DNA of 64,000 bases from Cordilura impudica. Lineage: Eukaryota; Arthropoda; Insecta; Diptera; Scathophagidae. Each line of letters opens with the position of its first letter. Position 1 is the stretch's first letter. Both the position numbers and the translations under genes were made by a program. Below are positions 33,958 through 44,947 of the stretch, one piece after another. The notes under the pieces were generated by a model. It had not been told where the DNA came from, did no database searches, and worked only from the letters and a program-made list of their open reading frames with translations. The stretch is from NCBI GenBank assembly GCA_963682025.1, contig OY821519.1:145494312-145558311 (forward strand). Direction: 5' to 3'.

Positions 33958-34593
33958 TCTATATATATATAATGGAATGTGTGTTTGTTTATTTGTTTGT
34001 TTGTTTGTTTGTACCTTATAGGAGACCAAACATCTTGACCGATCTTCCTAAAATTTTCACAGAATTTAACTGGGACTCTGGCATGATTAATAGGGTACTT
34101 TTTTTTCGACCACGCCCACTTTTACGCCCACTTTTTTAAAATTATGTAATTGCTCCCATATAGTTTTTAACAGTCTTACTTCAAATTGTATACACATTAT
34201 ACTCCAGGCGAGGTAGAAATAAACATTTCTTACGCCACGCCCCCTTTCACGCCCCTTTTCACGCCAAATTTTGTTTGAAAGTTTAAAACTTTTTGTTCTC
34301 TGTACAAATTTGTTCCTTTTCTTTTTTTTTTTTTGGTAGTATATTGCTCTTAATACTGTTAACGTCGCCATATAGCTATGAACCACGCCCACTTCACTGC
34401 CCCCTTTTTTTAATTCAGATACTTACTTATACCACTAAAAATGTTTGCTATACAAAATACTTTTTTGTAATATGTATTTACCTAAAGTTTTATACACTTT
34501 TTATTTACAGGTAAGGTAGCGATACATTTTTTTATTACCAAATCCCCCTTCATCGCCCCATTTTACCTTAAATTATAATTAGTCTGCTTTCAA
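33958..34593 (+). mobile_element. Helitron 5' portion, interrupted copy
   Basis: TCTATATATATATAATGGAA (after A) is the 5' terminus of the larger Helitron family. It is followed by a TTTGTTTGTTTG run, GGAGACCAAACATC and CCGATCTTCCTAAAATTTTC, with repeated CACGCCC blocks (about 34112, 34240, 34385). A second 5' terminus starts at 34594, so this copy is cut by, or abuts, the next one. Confidence 0.55.
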
Positions 34594-35945
34594 TCTATAT
34601 ATATAAAAATGAATGTGTGTTTGTTTGTGCTTCATAGGAGGCCAAACCCCTCAACCGATCTTCCTGAAATTTTCGCAGCGTGTTACTGTGACTCTGAAAG
34701 GAATAATAGGCTATATAAATTTTGGACAAAGGGGCGGTGCAACGCCCATATAACCCAAAACTTTAAATCGTCATATCTCGGGAACTTTATGACCTACAGC
34801 GGTCATATTTGGTACATATAGTATTAGCATGAACAGAAATACATACCAGGAGAAAAGTGGGAGGGACCACGCCCCTTTTTAGAAAAATAAAAAATCGTAA
34901 TATCTTCTAAACTACTGGAAGGATCGTCATGAAATTTTAACAAAAGGATATTTTTGCGAAATAATAAGTCTTTAACTATATAAAGTTGTTAGTGGGCAAA
35001 GGGGCGTGGTCCGGCCCTTATAACCCAAAATTGAAAATCGTCATATCTCGGCCATTTTTTAACCTACGGCGATGATATTTGGTATATATCGTATTGAAAT
35101 TAATAGAAATAGTACTACAAGAAAACTGTGCGGGACCACGCCCTTTTTAGAAAAATTAAAATCCATAATAACTTCTAAGCCCTTGACTATATAAAGTTGT
35201 TAGTGGACAAAGGGGCGAGGCCCCGCCCATATAACTCAATATTTGGCATGGATTGATTTGCTTAATAAGGTGTTTTCTTAAATAGGTATACATTCCAGGC
35301 GAAAGTCGGCGGGCCACGTCCCTTTGTTTCCGATTTGTATGAAGCCAGACCTGTACAACATTCTTTCTTAAACTTTCACAGTGTGAAACTTTCACTCACT
35401 ACACCCAATTTTTTATATTCGATTATTGATGTGCCAGGCTTTCCACCACATGTGCTACAACTCTAAATTGGAGTGCCCATTATTTTACTGCGCAATGTCG
35501 ATCCACCACGGCTTTGCAATGGCACTCGACTTGCAGTAAAAAAATGCTAAATAATTTAATGGAAGCGACAATTATAACAGGAAAATATAAAGGAACAGAT
35601 GTACTTTTGCCACGCATTCCAATGATCCCAACTGATTTACCATTCGACTTCAAACGATTACAGTTTCCTGTTCGATTAGCGTTTGCGATGACTGTTAACA
35701 AAGCTCAAGGTCAATCTATTCAAGTTTGCGGTTTAAATTTAGCAAATCCATGTTTCTCGCATGGACAGCTTTATGTTGCATGCTCACCTGTAGGGAAACC
35801 CACCGACTTATATGTTTATGCTCCAGATGGACAAACTAAAAATATTGTGCATCCTAAAGCATTGCAATAATTAATTTTAAATTAAATAAATAATATTTTG
35901 TTAACGTATAAATATTTTCTTTATTTTGTTTTATAGAATAAAAAA
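34594..35945 (+). mobile_element. Helitron with helicase remnant, 3'-truncated
   Basis: The 5' end is TCTATATATATAAAAATGAA, followed by TGTGTTTGTTTGTGCTTC and GGCCAAACCCCTCAACCGAT. The interior has repeated GGGGCGTGG/CCACGCCC blocks and a C-terminal helicase fragment. Homology to the copy at 44950-47175 runs until about 35925 and stops before the CTAG hairpin end. Confidence 0.7.
35425..35870 (+). pseudogene. Helitron PIF1-like helicase, C-terminal fragment
   Basis: The reading begins DVPGFPPHVLQL, then a stop, then [20 protein letters not shown]. After a one-base shift an open run (from 35544) follows: [80 protein letters not shown]. This is the end of the PIF1-type helicase of the Helitron RepHel protein. 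NKAQGQ is the motif V/VI region, and the usual ACSRVG is ACSPVG here, losing an arginine near the conserved motif VI arginine. The Rep domain and the ATP-binding motifs are absent. Confidence 0.85.
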
Positions 35946-37033
35946 GAAGATTCAAAACCAAGAATTGGCCTTAAGCTTAATTATTTTATCATTTAATAAC
36001 AAAAAGGTCGAAGAAACTCTTATATTTATTACAATACAAATTTTTATCTCCCTATCATTTCCAGAGGACGTCATCAGACACTAATAGCTTAGGCAGGAGT
36101 ATATGACATGATATTTTCAGAACTGATATATTTTGAGGTGGTTTTAGAACAGGCCTTTAACGAATATAGTATATCGCCATATATTATATAGCCAGCTGCT
36201 AATAAAACGTTTCACAACAAACTAAAGCGAAATACAAATCCTTATGATCCAAAATATTTTCAGGAATTTTTTAAGAATATTTTGAGAACCCTTCGGGGTC
36301 GCGCAAATCGATTTTATAAAAAAAATACATTTTTTTTTGTTCTTTATTTTCACGTAAAAGCAATAACTCTCAAGTTCAAACTTCGATAAATCGAGAAATA
36401 GGCAATTTTCAATAGATCATTGGCAATATATTGAAATACATATATTGAAATGGCAACTTATTGAAATGGGTGCATGTTCGGGCCCAGCCCCCATACAAAT
36501 ATCCCTTCAATTGCCCTAAAGTCCAGATTATTATATAAGATTATTATTATTAAGATTATTATATTAAGTTTGTGTATGTTTATTATAAACCTAAATTATT
36601 TATGAGTGCCAAAATAAAGAGTATATGACACATATTAGTCATAGTACCCATATAAAGCTGCCTTCCGATATTTACTTTTATCGCTTTAAGTACTATCGGT
36701 ATGTCGTATTATATTCAAATTTGGGTTTTATATATTTATTTTTGGAACACACTGTCTTGACCGACTATAACTTTCTAATTTGTTTTATAACACAGTAGCG
36801 CTTGAAACAAGTCCAATTGTAAGAATTGAATTTCTCGCTATAATTAACAAAATTGACATAAATAAATTGAATACCCTTAATGTGAGCGCTGATGAGAAAT
36901 GATTTCTATCTTTTATAAGCAACTTAAAACACGTTGCAAGTAAATGATGCGTGATTTTTATGATTTTTCAAAAAAAAAAAAAAAAATGTATTTAGTTTTT
37001 TCTTTAATAAAACAAATATTAAATACAAAAAAG
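35946..37033. other. Upstream flank of the Yellow-family gene
   Basis: AT-rich. Contains a partial TATACCC-type repeat (about 36470-36780: GCATGTTCGGGCCCAGCCCC, CCCATATAAAGCTGCCTTC) and an A run near 36969. No conserved regulatory motif can be named. Confidence 0.4.
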
Positions 37034-37044
37034 TATTTATAAAG
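37034..37044 (+). promoter_or_regulatory. Candidate TATA box of the Yellow-family gene
   Basis: TATTTATAAAG lies about 70 bp upstream of the ATG at 37112. A start site about 30 bp downstream (near 37065-37075, in the stretch TGTTTTAGTTATA) would leave a 5' UTR of about 40 nt. In such AT-rich DNA a TATA-like match is cheap, so this rests on position only. An upstream non-coding exon cannot be excluded. Confidence 0.4.
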
Positions 37045-37111
37045 GTCAAAATACTTAATGTACTGTTTTAGTTATATTAAACTCTTTCAAGACATTATTT
37101 GAATCAGAATA

Positions 37112-37519
37112 ATGTATAAAATTTTAAATATTCTATTTTTTATATCAATACTGGCGACAGCCAGTTTGGCGAGTGAAAAGGCCATAAGCAAATGCGATAA
37201 AAGTCCTTTAAGTGAATTAACATTTCAGTTGAGCGGCAGTAGTCTTTCGTGGCCTTGTGATTCTACAAAAAATATTTACGTTCAATCCGGTCGTTATGTG
37301 CCACGCAATGTTATCGTAACTCGAGCTCAACTTCAACGTGATTCAGCTTTTGTGGCATTGCCGCGTTACAAACAAGGTGTACCCTTCACATTGGGTAAAG
37401 TGAATTTGAAAAAGGGTCAGTGTTTAACGAAAATCGCCCCCTACCCATGTTGGGCCATTCAAGAGGAGGGTAATTGTCAGGCTCTTCAGTCAGTTGTTGA
37501 CATTGCTATAGATCAAAAT
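37112..37519 (+). CDS. yellow-g: Yellow/MRJP-family protein, exon 1 (N-terminus)
   Basis: First coding exon of a secreted Yellow-family protein. Residues 1-20 form a hydrophobic signal peptide (MYKILNILFF start) with likely cleavage near residues 20-21. The start of the MRJP/Yellow beta-propeller follows, with the family-type stretches RNVIVTRAQL (about 65-74) and FVALPRYKQGVPFTLGKV (about 80-97). Cysteines lie at 28, 49, 104, 113 and 122. The exon is 408 nt (136 codons) and ends in phase 0 at AAT|GTAAGT. The start was chosen because it is the first ATG of the frame, gives a signal peptide, and sits about 70 bp below a TATA-like site. Yellow proteins act in cuticle and eggshell pigmentation or hardening. 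Paralogues yellow-g and yellow-g2 are known from follicle cells and eggshell. Assignment to g rather than g2 or another paralogue is from recall and not certain. The family assignment is firm. Confidence 0.9.
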
Positions 37520-38345
37520 GTAAGTAAATAGTTTGGTTAAGTGACGGTTTATTTTGCATTGATTTTATACACACGCTTCATTAGAATATGGGCTACATTC
37601 AGAACGTCAGTCTATTTGTAACATTTTTAAAAATTCACAGGAGACTGCATGTTCATAGTCATTCTTTAGTGAAAACGTTTGTGTCGATGTCAATTGTTTT
37701 GTTCTCATACAATTTGAAACAACAATGGGTGCAAAATTTCATATTCTTACTCTTACTTTGACTAAGATCATTAAAAGTGTCTTAGTCCAGCTGTACTGGA
37801 TGATGGACTCCTTTTACTCGGGCTTCTATTATTTTATTTTAAATTTTATTTGTCAACATTGTGTAGGGCATTCAAAGATTCGTTAAACTCGAATAAAATG
37901 CTTTTGCTTGTTTATATTCAGCTAATTATTATTTATTTGTTTTATGTTTTTGAATAATTTATTGAAACTTGATGCCTACATTATTATTGTTTGATAATTT
38001 ATATTCAATAAGTGTATCTTATTTAAAAATAATTTCAAATGATATATTATCATATGCATTGTGGCAACGACACATAAAGGAAACATAAATTTGTGACAAT
38101 ATCATTGAAAGACATGAACAAACAAAATTATTTCTATCTTGCAGGATAGTCAATTTAAAATAAAATATACAATAGGTCGTTTCACCAAAAATGATTTGGT
38201 ATTTTTAATTTTGCATCTCTTAAGCGGGAATATGAATTCTTATGACCCAAATGATTTCTGAGAATTTTTCAAGGTCGGTACGGAGTCACTGAAAAGGAGT
38301 TCATCAAAAAAAAAAGAATTGAGGTTATGAAATATCACAGTTTTT

Positions 38346-38960
38346 ATACCCCATACCAGAGTATAATGACTTTGTATTGATGTTTGTAACTACCAAAATA
38401 ATTTGACTCAGAAACACTTTCTGAGTCAATTTAGCGATGTCCGTACGTCTGTCTGTGTGTCTATGTAAACTTTATAATCAAACTACAGGTCGCAAATGTG
38501 AACCTATTCTGATGAAATATGGTAATGTAAGCTTCTATCGGCCATAGCATGACAGCTGTTGAAATTAGTGAAAATCGGTTCATGACAAATTTTCTTATAG
38601 ATCTCGGTCAAACTGGGTTTGTGTTTTTTTATTACTCCCATTAATCAGTAGTCCAAAAATAAACCCTATAGGACAATTCTTTGTCACAGCCCCCATATAA
38701 AGCTGCTTCCCGATCTTCACTTAAATCTATCAAAAAATACTGATTTTTCTCAAATTTGTTATTTATACATATATTTTTTCAAAAAATAAATGACCTTACC
38801 AAATATGTTCATAATCGGTCCATTTTTCGAACTAGTCCCCATATAAATATAGCATCCCAATTAGTTGGGCCTAGGAGATAGAGTCTCTAAAAACATGGTA
38901 TGGGTATCGTATAGTCGTTCCATAATTTTCTTATAGTCGACTAAAATTTTCTTACTTGTT
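38346..38960 (-). repeat. TATACCC-type repeat, inverted copy in intron 1
   Basis: TTATACCCCATACCAGAGTA begins it. GTCCGTACGTCTGTCTGTGT, GGTCGCAAATGTGAACC and GCTTCCCGATCTTCACTT follow. It ends ATAGTCGACTAAAATTTTCT and TACTTGTTT. The terminal palindrome is partly eroded. Confidence 0.6.
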
Positions 38961-39019
38961 TATTTTTCTCTAGTGTTTACTTTCGCAAATCCAGATAAAT
39001 CTTGTACTATTTTAAAAAA

Positions 39020-39240
39020 ATAAACAATTTTAAAATGACCTTAAAATTAATAACTAAAGAAATAATGAATATTTGTGTAAATCCGTTAGATGGGAGTTCA
39101 AAATTCATTTCATTTAATAGCGATATTATTTTGAAAAATTCCAACTCTTTTGGAACAAGTCGTATCGCAAAGCGTCTCATGTCCAAAACATCAACCAAAA
39201 GGGCGCGAACTGATTGGTAAGCTATATTTATAACGACGAA
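39020..39240 (-). pseudogene. mariner-like transposase fragment
   Basis: The minus-strand translation contains SVRALLVDVLDMRRFAIRLV followed by PKELEFFK. This corresponds to the mariner block VLGMRRVAARLVPKxLNFxQK at the end of the DNA-binding half. Only about 70 codons are readable, and the catalytic GDE/DD motifs are not seen. No inverted ends were located. Confidence 0.6.
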
Positions 39241-40029
39241 GCACCATTTCAGTCCCTTTATCGATGTTTTGTTCATTTAAAGACGTGACCGGAACGAACA
39301 ATTTTAAATATTTTTTACAACTCAGATGCCCATATTTTCCACAAAAAGGTTCCCCATAGGCTTTCCGAACATGAAAATTTTAGACGAGTTCTCTCCAGAA
39401 TAGAGTAAAGGACAGTACTGCCACCTTTTTATTTCAATATCTACAAGACGGGGATTTCAAATAGGACATTCCTGACCCTCTTTTGTAGATTGTACTCACA
39501 TATTTTTTAGACGATTTTTGTCTATTTCATGTCACATATTGAGGCCATGGTCGGGTATATTCACATATTTTATTACCAATGAATTGAAATGTAGATCTCT
39601 CCTATTGACTAAAAGAACTAAGAATGTTGTTTTGGAAATCCAAAGAGGGTAAAAATAGCAAAATAAATGGGGGAAAATCGGTACCTCTTGTAACATCTAA
39701 AGAAATGAGTGTAGGAATGTTAAATTTGGTATGTACCCGTGCATTAAATTAAACAACAGAACATTTCTCTGAAATTCGACCGCTTATGGGGTAAAAACGA
39801 CCAAATATGTAAATATTATACAATCTGAAATTTGGTATGAAAATTCAATTCGGCCGATAAGCAAACGGACAAAAATTAAAAAAAAATTGTGTTAATCTTT
39901 TTAAAAATTATTTTAGCATTATGAAATTAGGCTATATACCTATCCACCAAACACACAAACTTCAGTCAAAGAGATTTTATTGGAAATTCGATTTTTTAAA
40001 TAGTACCTTTTCTTAATATATAATATATT

Positions 40030-40470
40030 CTTAAAAAGCTTTTTCCAAAATAAAAATACGTTTTTATGAAAATTCCTTTTCGTTAGAAATAAATTTTTTT
40101 TTTAAAAGTAAATTTTCTTAAAGAGTACATTTTCTTAAAAAGTACCTTTTCTTAAAAAAAGTAAATTTTCTTAAAGAGTACATTTCCTTAAATAGTACGT
40201 TTTCTTAAAAATAGCTTTTCTTTAAAAAGTGGCTTTCCTTAAAAAGTACCTTTTCTTTCAAAAGTACCTTTTCTATAAAAAGTAAATTTTCTTAAAAATA
40301 GCTTTTCTTTAAAAAGTGCCTTTCCTTAAAAGGTACCTTTTCTTTAAAAAGTAAATTTTTTTTTAAAAAGTACATTTTCTTTTGAAAGTACCTTTTCTTA
40401 AAAAGGATCATTTCTTAAAAAATTAAAAAGTACCGTTTCTTAAAAAACTAACAAAATATCTTAAAACGCT
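40030..40470 (+). repeat. Degenerate minisatellite (TTTTCTTAAAAAGTACC units)
   Basis: About 20 variants of a roughly 17-22 bp unit TTTTCTTAAAAAGTACC/AAATTTTCTTAAAGAG run across the interval. It is bounded by unique AT-rich sequence. Confidence 0.8.
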
Positions 40471-40939
40471 TAAAATGCTTTAAAGCGCTTAATTTTGAAT
40501 ATTATTAAACTCCAAAAACTTATACTTAGACATATGAGTAACAGTTAATCATACGCATACGTTCAGTGTTATACTTTCATCGAATCAGCGAGTCATTGTG
40601 AGCGCAACTATATATTAAGATTATGTGAACTTATGTAAAAATTTAATTATTGAGATAAACCCACTTTTCGGATTATATTTAATATAATTATGTACGTATA
40701 GTATATCAAGTACTACTTAATATGCATGGAATACAATTTCATCCAATTTGTTGATTTCCGTACACTAGTGTAAGTTAATTTTACTATGAGCAAAGTGAGA
40801 AATGATTGGAAATATTTCAAAAACAAAAGTTCAACTGCGGTCACCTAAATACTATTTGAAGTGTTACTGCCAAAACATATTTTCACATACATGTATGTTT
40901 GGCATGATTTATGTTTGGTTATTAGGATGGAGTGTCTTT

Positions 40940-41110
40940 GAATGCCAGGCCACGGTGCAGAGGGTATATAGATGAGTTCGTCATTCTGTTTGTAATAATT
41001 ATGTAAAAAAAGATCTGGACCCCATAAAACATATACATTCTTCATGCTTATAACTAGCAGAGTTGATATAGCGATAATTGTCTTTCCGTCTGTGGGAGTC
41101 ACAATCACGG
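40940..41110 (+). repeat. Fragment of a TATACCC-type repeat
   Basis: CCACGGTGCAGAGGGTATAT, GTTCGTCATTCTGTTTGTAA and GACCCCATAAAACATATACA match the start of the copy at 1147 and the end of the 3-kb repeats. The CCGTCTGTGG run is short. Confidence 0.5.
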
Positions 41111-41498
41111 CCGGAATAGGTCAGCTGGGTTGCTCGTTTTTAGTGAAAATTATTCACTTACATTGGTTCAATAGATCCCGAGATTTCACTAAAAAATTAA
41201 AATACGTCTTGAAAAAATATAATTTTTCTATGCTGATCTTTTATTTATTTATTACGTCAGCTACAATATTTTTTATAATATCAGCTATATATGAAATATA
41301 TTGTTGTTGTTGTTATGGTCATTGTAGTTGTATCATATGTTTCATGAGTGCAAATATATGGATATACTCCACGAGACATTTTAGCTCAGGCTAATATTAT
41401 AAATTGTATACAATTTATAATTTTTTGATGACTTCAGAATATTTTTTTATAGAAAAACTCCTAGGTTAGAAGTTTTAAGTACCTTTATAAATATTTTC

Positions 41499-41689
41499 AA
41501 GCGCCCCGGTAGGTGAATAGGTAGCGTGCTCGAATATCATGCGGGGTCGTGGGTTCGATTCCCACCAGAGGCTTTGGTCTGTCGCTGCAAAAACCAGCCA
41601 AATGGTCTTTGTCACCCGGCTTATGTCTGGACCCAAATTAGAATACAAATTTACTTTGTATTGTAATTAATATAAAATAAAAAAAATAA
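41499..41689 (+). repeat. tRNA-derived SINE, complete, with 12-bp target duplication
   Basis: The head GCGCCCCGGTAGGTGAATAG resembles a tRNA 5' half. A perfect B box GGTTCGATTCC lies inside a five-pair T-arm GTGGG...CCCAC (about 41547-41563). The tRNA-unrelated body has TTGGTCTGTCGCTGCAAAAA and CACCCGGCTTATGTCTGGAC, and the tail ends in (AAAT)n. ATAAATATTTTC flanks both sides exactly (41487-41498 and 41690-41701). The acceptor stem is imperfect, so this is a SINE and not a tRNA gene. Confidence 0.85.
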
Positions 41690-42459
41690 ATAAATATTTT
41701 CCTCATGAATTCGTTTCAAGTTTATTCTTTAATATTTGTCAGATCCTAATATTACCAAATCAAATCTAACAAAGCTTAAGAAAAGTTTAAAAAAAATTAA
41801 TTTCCATAGACTTGATAAAAAATATATAACTAAGTCTGGCAACCCTTGCTTTAAAAAAAAAAATTCACATACAAACCATACATGGGACTAATTCATTAGG
41901 TGCACAATTTCATTGGAATTAAATTGATGTCAATGCCAATTAAATTTTTGGGCTTACAATTACGTTTATCAATGCCAATGGTTTTATATAAATTAATTAA
42001 AATTTATGCGCCGTATTTATGGTGACAGTGGTATCAGGAAAGGCCATGAATATTTTTTGCTTGAAAAAGTGGGTTAATATTTGTTTTTTTGTAATTGCTT
42101 CCTTTAACTTGTTTTAAAGCTTTATACATTTCATATAATTGGTTGAAACAATGCCAATTGAAAAAAATTTTTACCATTAAATGGCTAAAACTAACAAACA
42201 AAAAATTTCTTCGCTTCAAATGCGTCATCTCAAATATATGTAAAAGTGCATATGTAGGTATGTACAAAACCGTACATCACATATGACAACTCTTACGAAA
42301 ACTGAGAATAGTGGAAATTAGAAGTATAAATGCAAAAAATATTCAAAATTCAAAAATAACGATTGTTTGTTTGGACAGAGTTGTATCTTCTGAAATTAAT
42401 ACAAAGTAAAGCTGTAGTGTACGAAAACTGAATCTAACCACACTGCTCGTAGGCCTGAC

Positions 42460-42640
42460 TTTAGGTGAGTGTGTTAAAGCGCTGACCAAAAAGTGCAAGT
42501 ACGAGTGTTCATAGTTCAAAACCTCACGGCCGCCCTAAGTAGAAAAAATTTTCATATAGAAACAATCTATTCAATTAAAACATAACAATTATCACAATGT
42601 TCAATAAATCGCTGATGAAGGCTGAAATGCCAGACACCGG
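42460..42640 (+). repeat. Possible tRNA-derived SINE remnant, copy 2
   Basis: TTTAGGTGAGTGTGTTAAAG, GTTCATAGTTCAAAACCTC (B-box-like) and ACGGCCGCCCTAAGTAGAAA match 30480-30660 in order. The copy continues TTTTCATATAGAAACAATCT. Box A and the tail are degraded. Confidence 0.4.
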
Positions 42641-43160
42641 TCCGCTTAAGAATACAGTGCAGTTATGAATTTTTGAAATATATGCTTTCTTCTTCTTTAC
42701 CACGCACCATTTAAACAAAATTAAAATTTGCATTAATTGCAATATGTGTGAAAAATTACTAAAACTAACAAACAGGCAATGAAATTTGTTTAGCAATTTA
42801 ATGCTAATAAAATCTCAATGACAATGTTAAATTCACTAGTACTCGTATGATACAAACAAACCAACTCGAGTCGGTATAGCGATTTCCGTCTGTATGTCCA
42901 TGCTTCTGTCTGTTGAAGTCATGCTCATTCACAAAATAAACCATATACGTAGGTAAACTTCGGATAATATTGTTTGCTATTATTTCGAGCAGGTTTCTAT
43001 TGAAAATGGGGTAAATCCGTTATCATTGTTACATGGTATGTCCAAAAATATGAAGATACCTCTAAAAAATTTTAAAAATTCGGTGTGTTTGTTGTAATAA
43101 TTTATTATTAAGTTTACCAAATTGATTACTTTTTTTGTTTACATCTTCTTATATATAATA

Positions 43161-44947
43161 CAGTGGACCCTCGGTTAACGTACACAATTGGTTCCAGCAT
43201 CTTGTTCGTTATGCAAAACGTTCGTTAAGCAAAACAATTATTCCCATATAAATCAATGTAAAATAAAATAATGCGTGCCAGGTCGAAAAAATACACTCTA
43301 ATATGTTTCAATTTGAACTTCTATTGAAAGAAAGTAACATAAAATGCATCAAAACTTTCAAAGAACTGAAAAAATACACCAAAATATTTTAAGATCAGCT
43401 TTTATTGAAAGAAGTTATATGAAACGTATAAAATTTTTTAAGGAACTGAATATATATTGGACGGAAGGAGACAATCTGAAATGAAAAAAAGAAAGAGTTT
43501 GGAAAAGAAAAATTTTTTTATAATGGGTACATGCATACCTAGTTTTTTTAAACAAAAAACTGTCCAGAGTCGTTTGTTTCTGACGTCGCTTCGAAATTTG
43601 TTGAAAATGAGACACAGCATTATCGTTGAATAATTCTGTTGTACGTATAGCCTCTGTCTGATTGGGGGATGCTTTTTAACGTATGATGCCACAGACTCCC
43701 ATGCTTTGAGCATTTCTCTGATTGCACTAGACGGTTGCTGTTCTTCTGTTATCTCCTCGTCTGATAAAGTCTGCTTCTCAATATCTTGCTGTAAAGCACA
43801 TTGCAATTCTACAAGCTCTTCGGTAGTCTGATCTTCGCTGCGCTCTGCTATAAGCTCAGCGATGTCATTGCTATCCACCTCTACCCCAATCTGGTCAGCC
43901 AAAATTATAATTTCGTTGGTTATTGGATCCGTAGATACTGCGTCGAGTCCTTCAAATATGCATTCGGCAAAGCGTTCGGGCCAAACTTTTTTCCAGGAAG
44001 ATTCGAGTGTTCTCTTAGTAACGCCTTTCCATGGCTTTTCAATAATTCTGAGACAACTAACAATGTGGAAGTGATCTTTCCAAAACTCTTTTAGAGTGAG
44101 ATTGGTTTTCTCAGTCACATCAAAGCAATGCTGGAAAAGTTCTTTAGTGTAGAGCTTCTTGAAGTTAGAAATAACTTGCTGATCCATGGGCTGAAGCAGT
44201 GGGGTTGTATTAGGAGGCAAAAAGCGAATTTTGATGAATTTCAACTCTTCAATGAGATCATCTTGTAAACCTGGTATATGTGAAGGAGCGTTTTCCATAA
44301 TAAGCAAGGCACGAAGAGGCAAATCGTTTTTTAAAATTCTCGAACCACCCCTTACTTACTTTGAATTCTTCTCCTCTGGCTGTTGATGTTCCCGGTGACT
44401 TTTCAATAAGATTGGTGAATATCGTTTTAGCCTCACCACCTCAAGCTTGTCCTTATTCATGAGGATAGTAGAAATCGTTGATTTCCATAAGTTGAACGTA
44501 CGTCCTAAATCAGCCACACCCAAACCTTGTTTATGTTTTTCAATGATCTTGAGTTTCATTTCAATAGTTATTTTGGCTCTTTTATTTTTCTCTTTCTCCG
44601 AATGTTTTTTTGAAGGCATTTACGTATGTTATTTTGAAATTTTTATAAAAACAAAATTAAAAATAGAACAGTTGTTTGTTTCAACACGTCTTGTTACGCA
44701 CACAGGTGATACAATTATGCACAAAAATAAAATAAAATGCACAATTATGAAACAAACGCTAAAAAAAAAAGACAGCACTATAATGTGTATTCGGGGTTTC
44801 CCCTGACCCAGACAGAAATTTGCAATGCAATTTTCGTTGGTCGTTATGCGAAACTCCGTTCGTTAACAGAAACTTTTTTCCCAAAAAAATATGTTCGTTA
44901 TGCGAAATGTTCGTTATGCGGAGCGTTCAGTAACCGAGGGTTCACTG
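43161..44947 (-). mobile_element. Tigger (pogo superfamily) DNA transposon
   Basis: The ends CAGTGGACCCTCGGTTAACG and its near-inverse AACCGAGGGTTCACTG (ending 44947) are flanked by TA on both sides (43159-43160, 44948-44949), the pogo/Tc1 target duplication. At 1,787 bp it is shorter than a full-length Tigger because of an internal deletion in the transposase gene. Additional subterminal repeats GTTCGTTATGCNAAACG occur near both ends. Confidence 0.9.
43540..44619 (-). pseudogene. Tigger transposase, internally deleted
   Basis: The N-terminal part (44619-44356) starts MPSKKHSEKEKNKRAKITIE and carries the first pogo-type helix-turn-helix (ADLGRTFNLWKSTIST). An internal deletion of several hundred bases then removes the second DNA-binding domain and the first catalytic Asp. 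The frame resumes with KNDLPLRALLIMENAPSH, where the usual DNAPSH Asp is Glu. LPPNTTPLLQPMDQQVISNF (third catalytic Asp kept) and KDHFHIVSCLRIIEKPWKGV follow, with an acidic tail rich in Glu. After a frameshift near 43620 comes MSHFQQISKRRQKQTTLDSF. That C-terminus contains a PCNA-binding-like QTTLDSFL, a known property of pogo transposases. About 240 codons in the second part remain open. It is inactive by deletion. Confidence 0.9.

Noticed and set aside
41500..41572. tRNA gene with a good B box and T-arm
   Set aside because: The acceptor stem is imperfect, and it is followed by a SINE body with an A-rich tail and a 12-bp target duplication, so it is a SINE head.
44447..44806. 119-codon + strand open frame
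   Set aside because: It is antisense to the Tigger helix-turn-helix region and runs into the Tigger terminal sequence.
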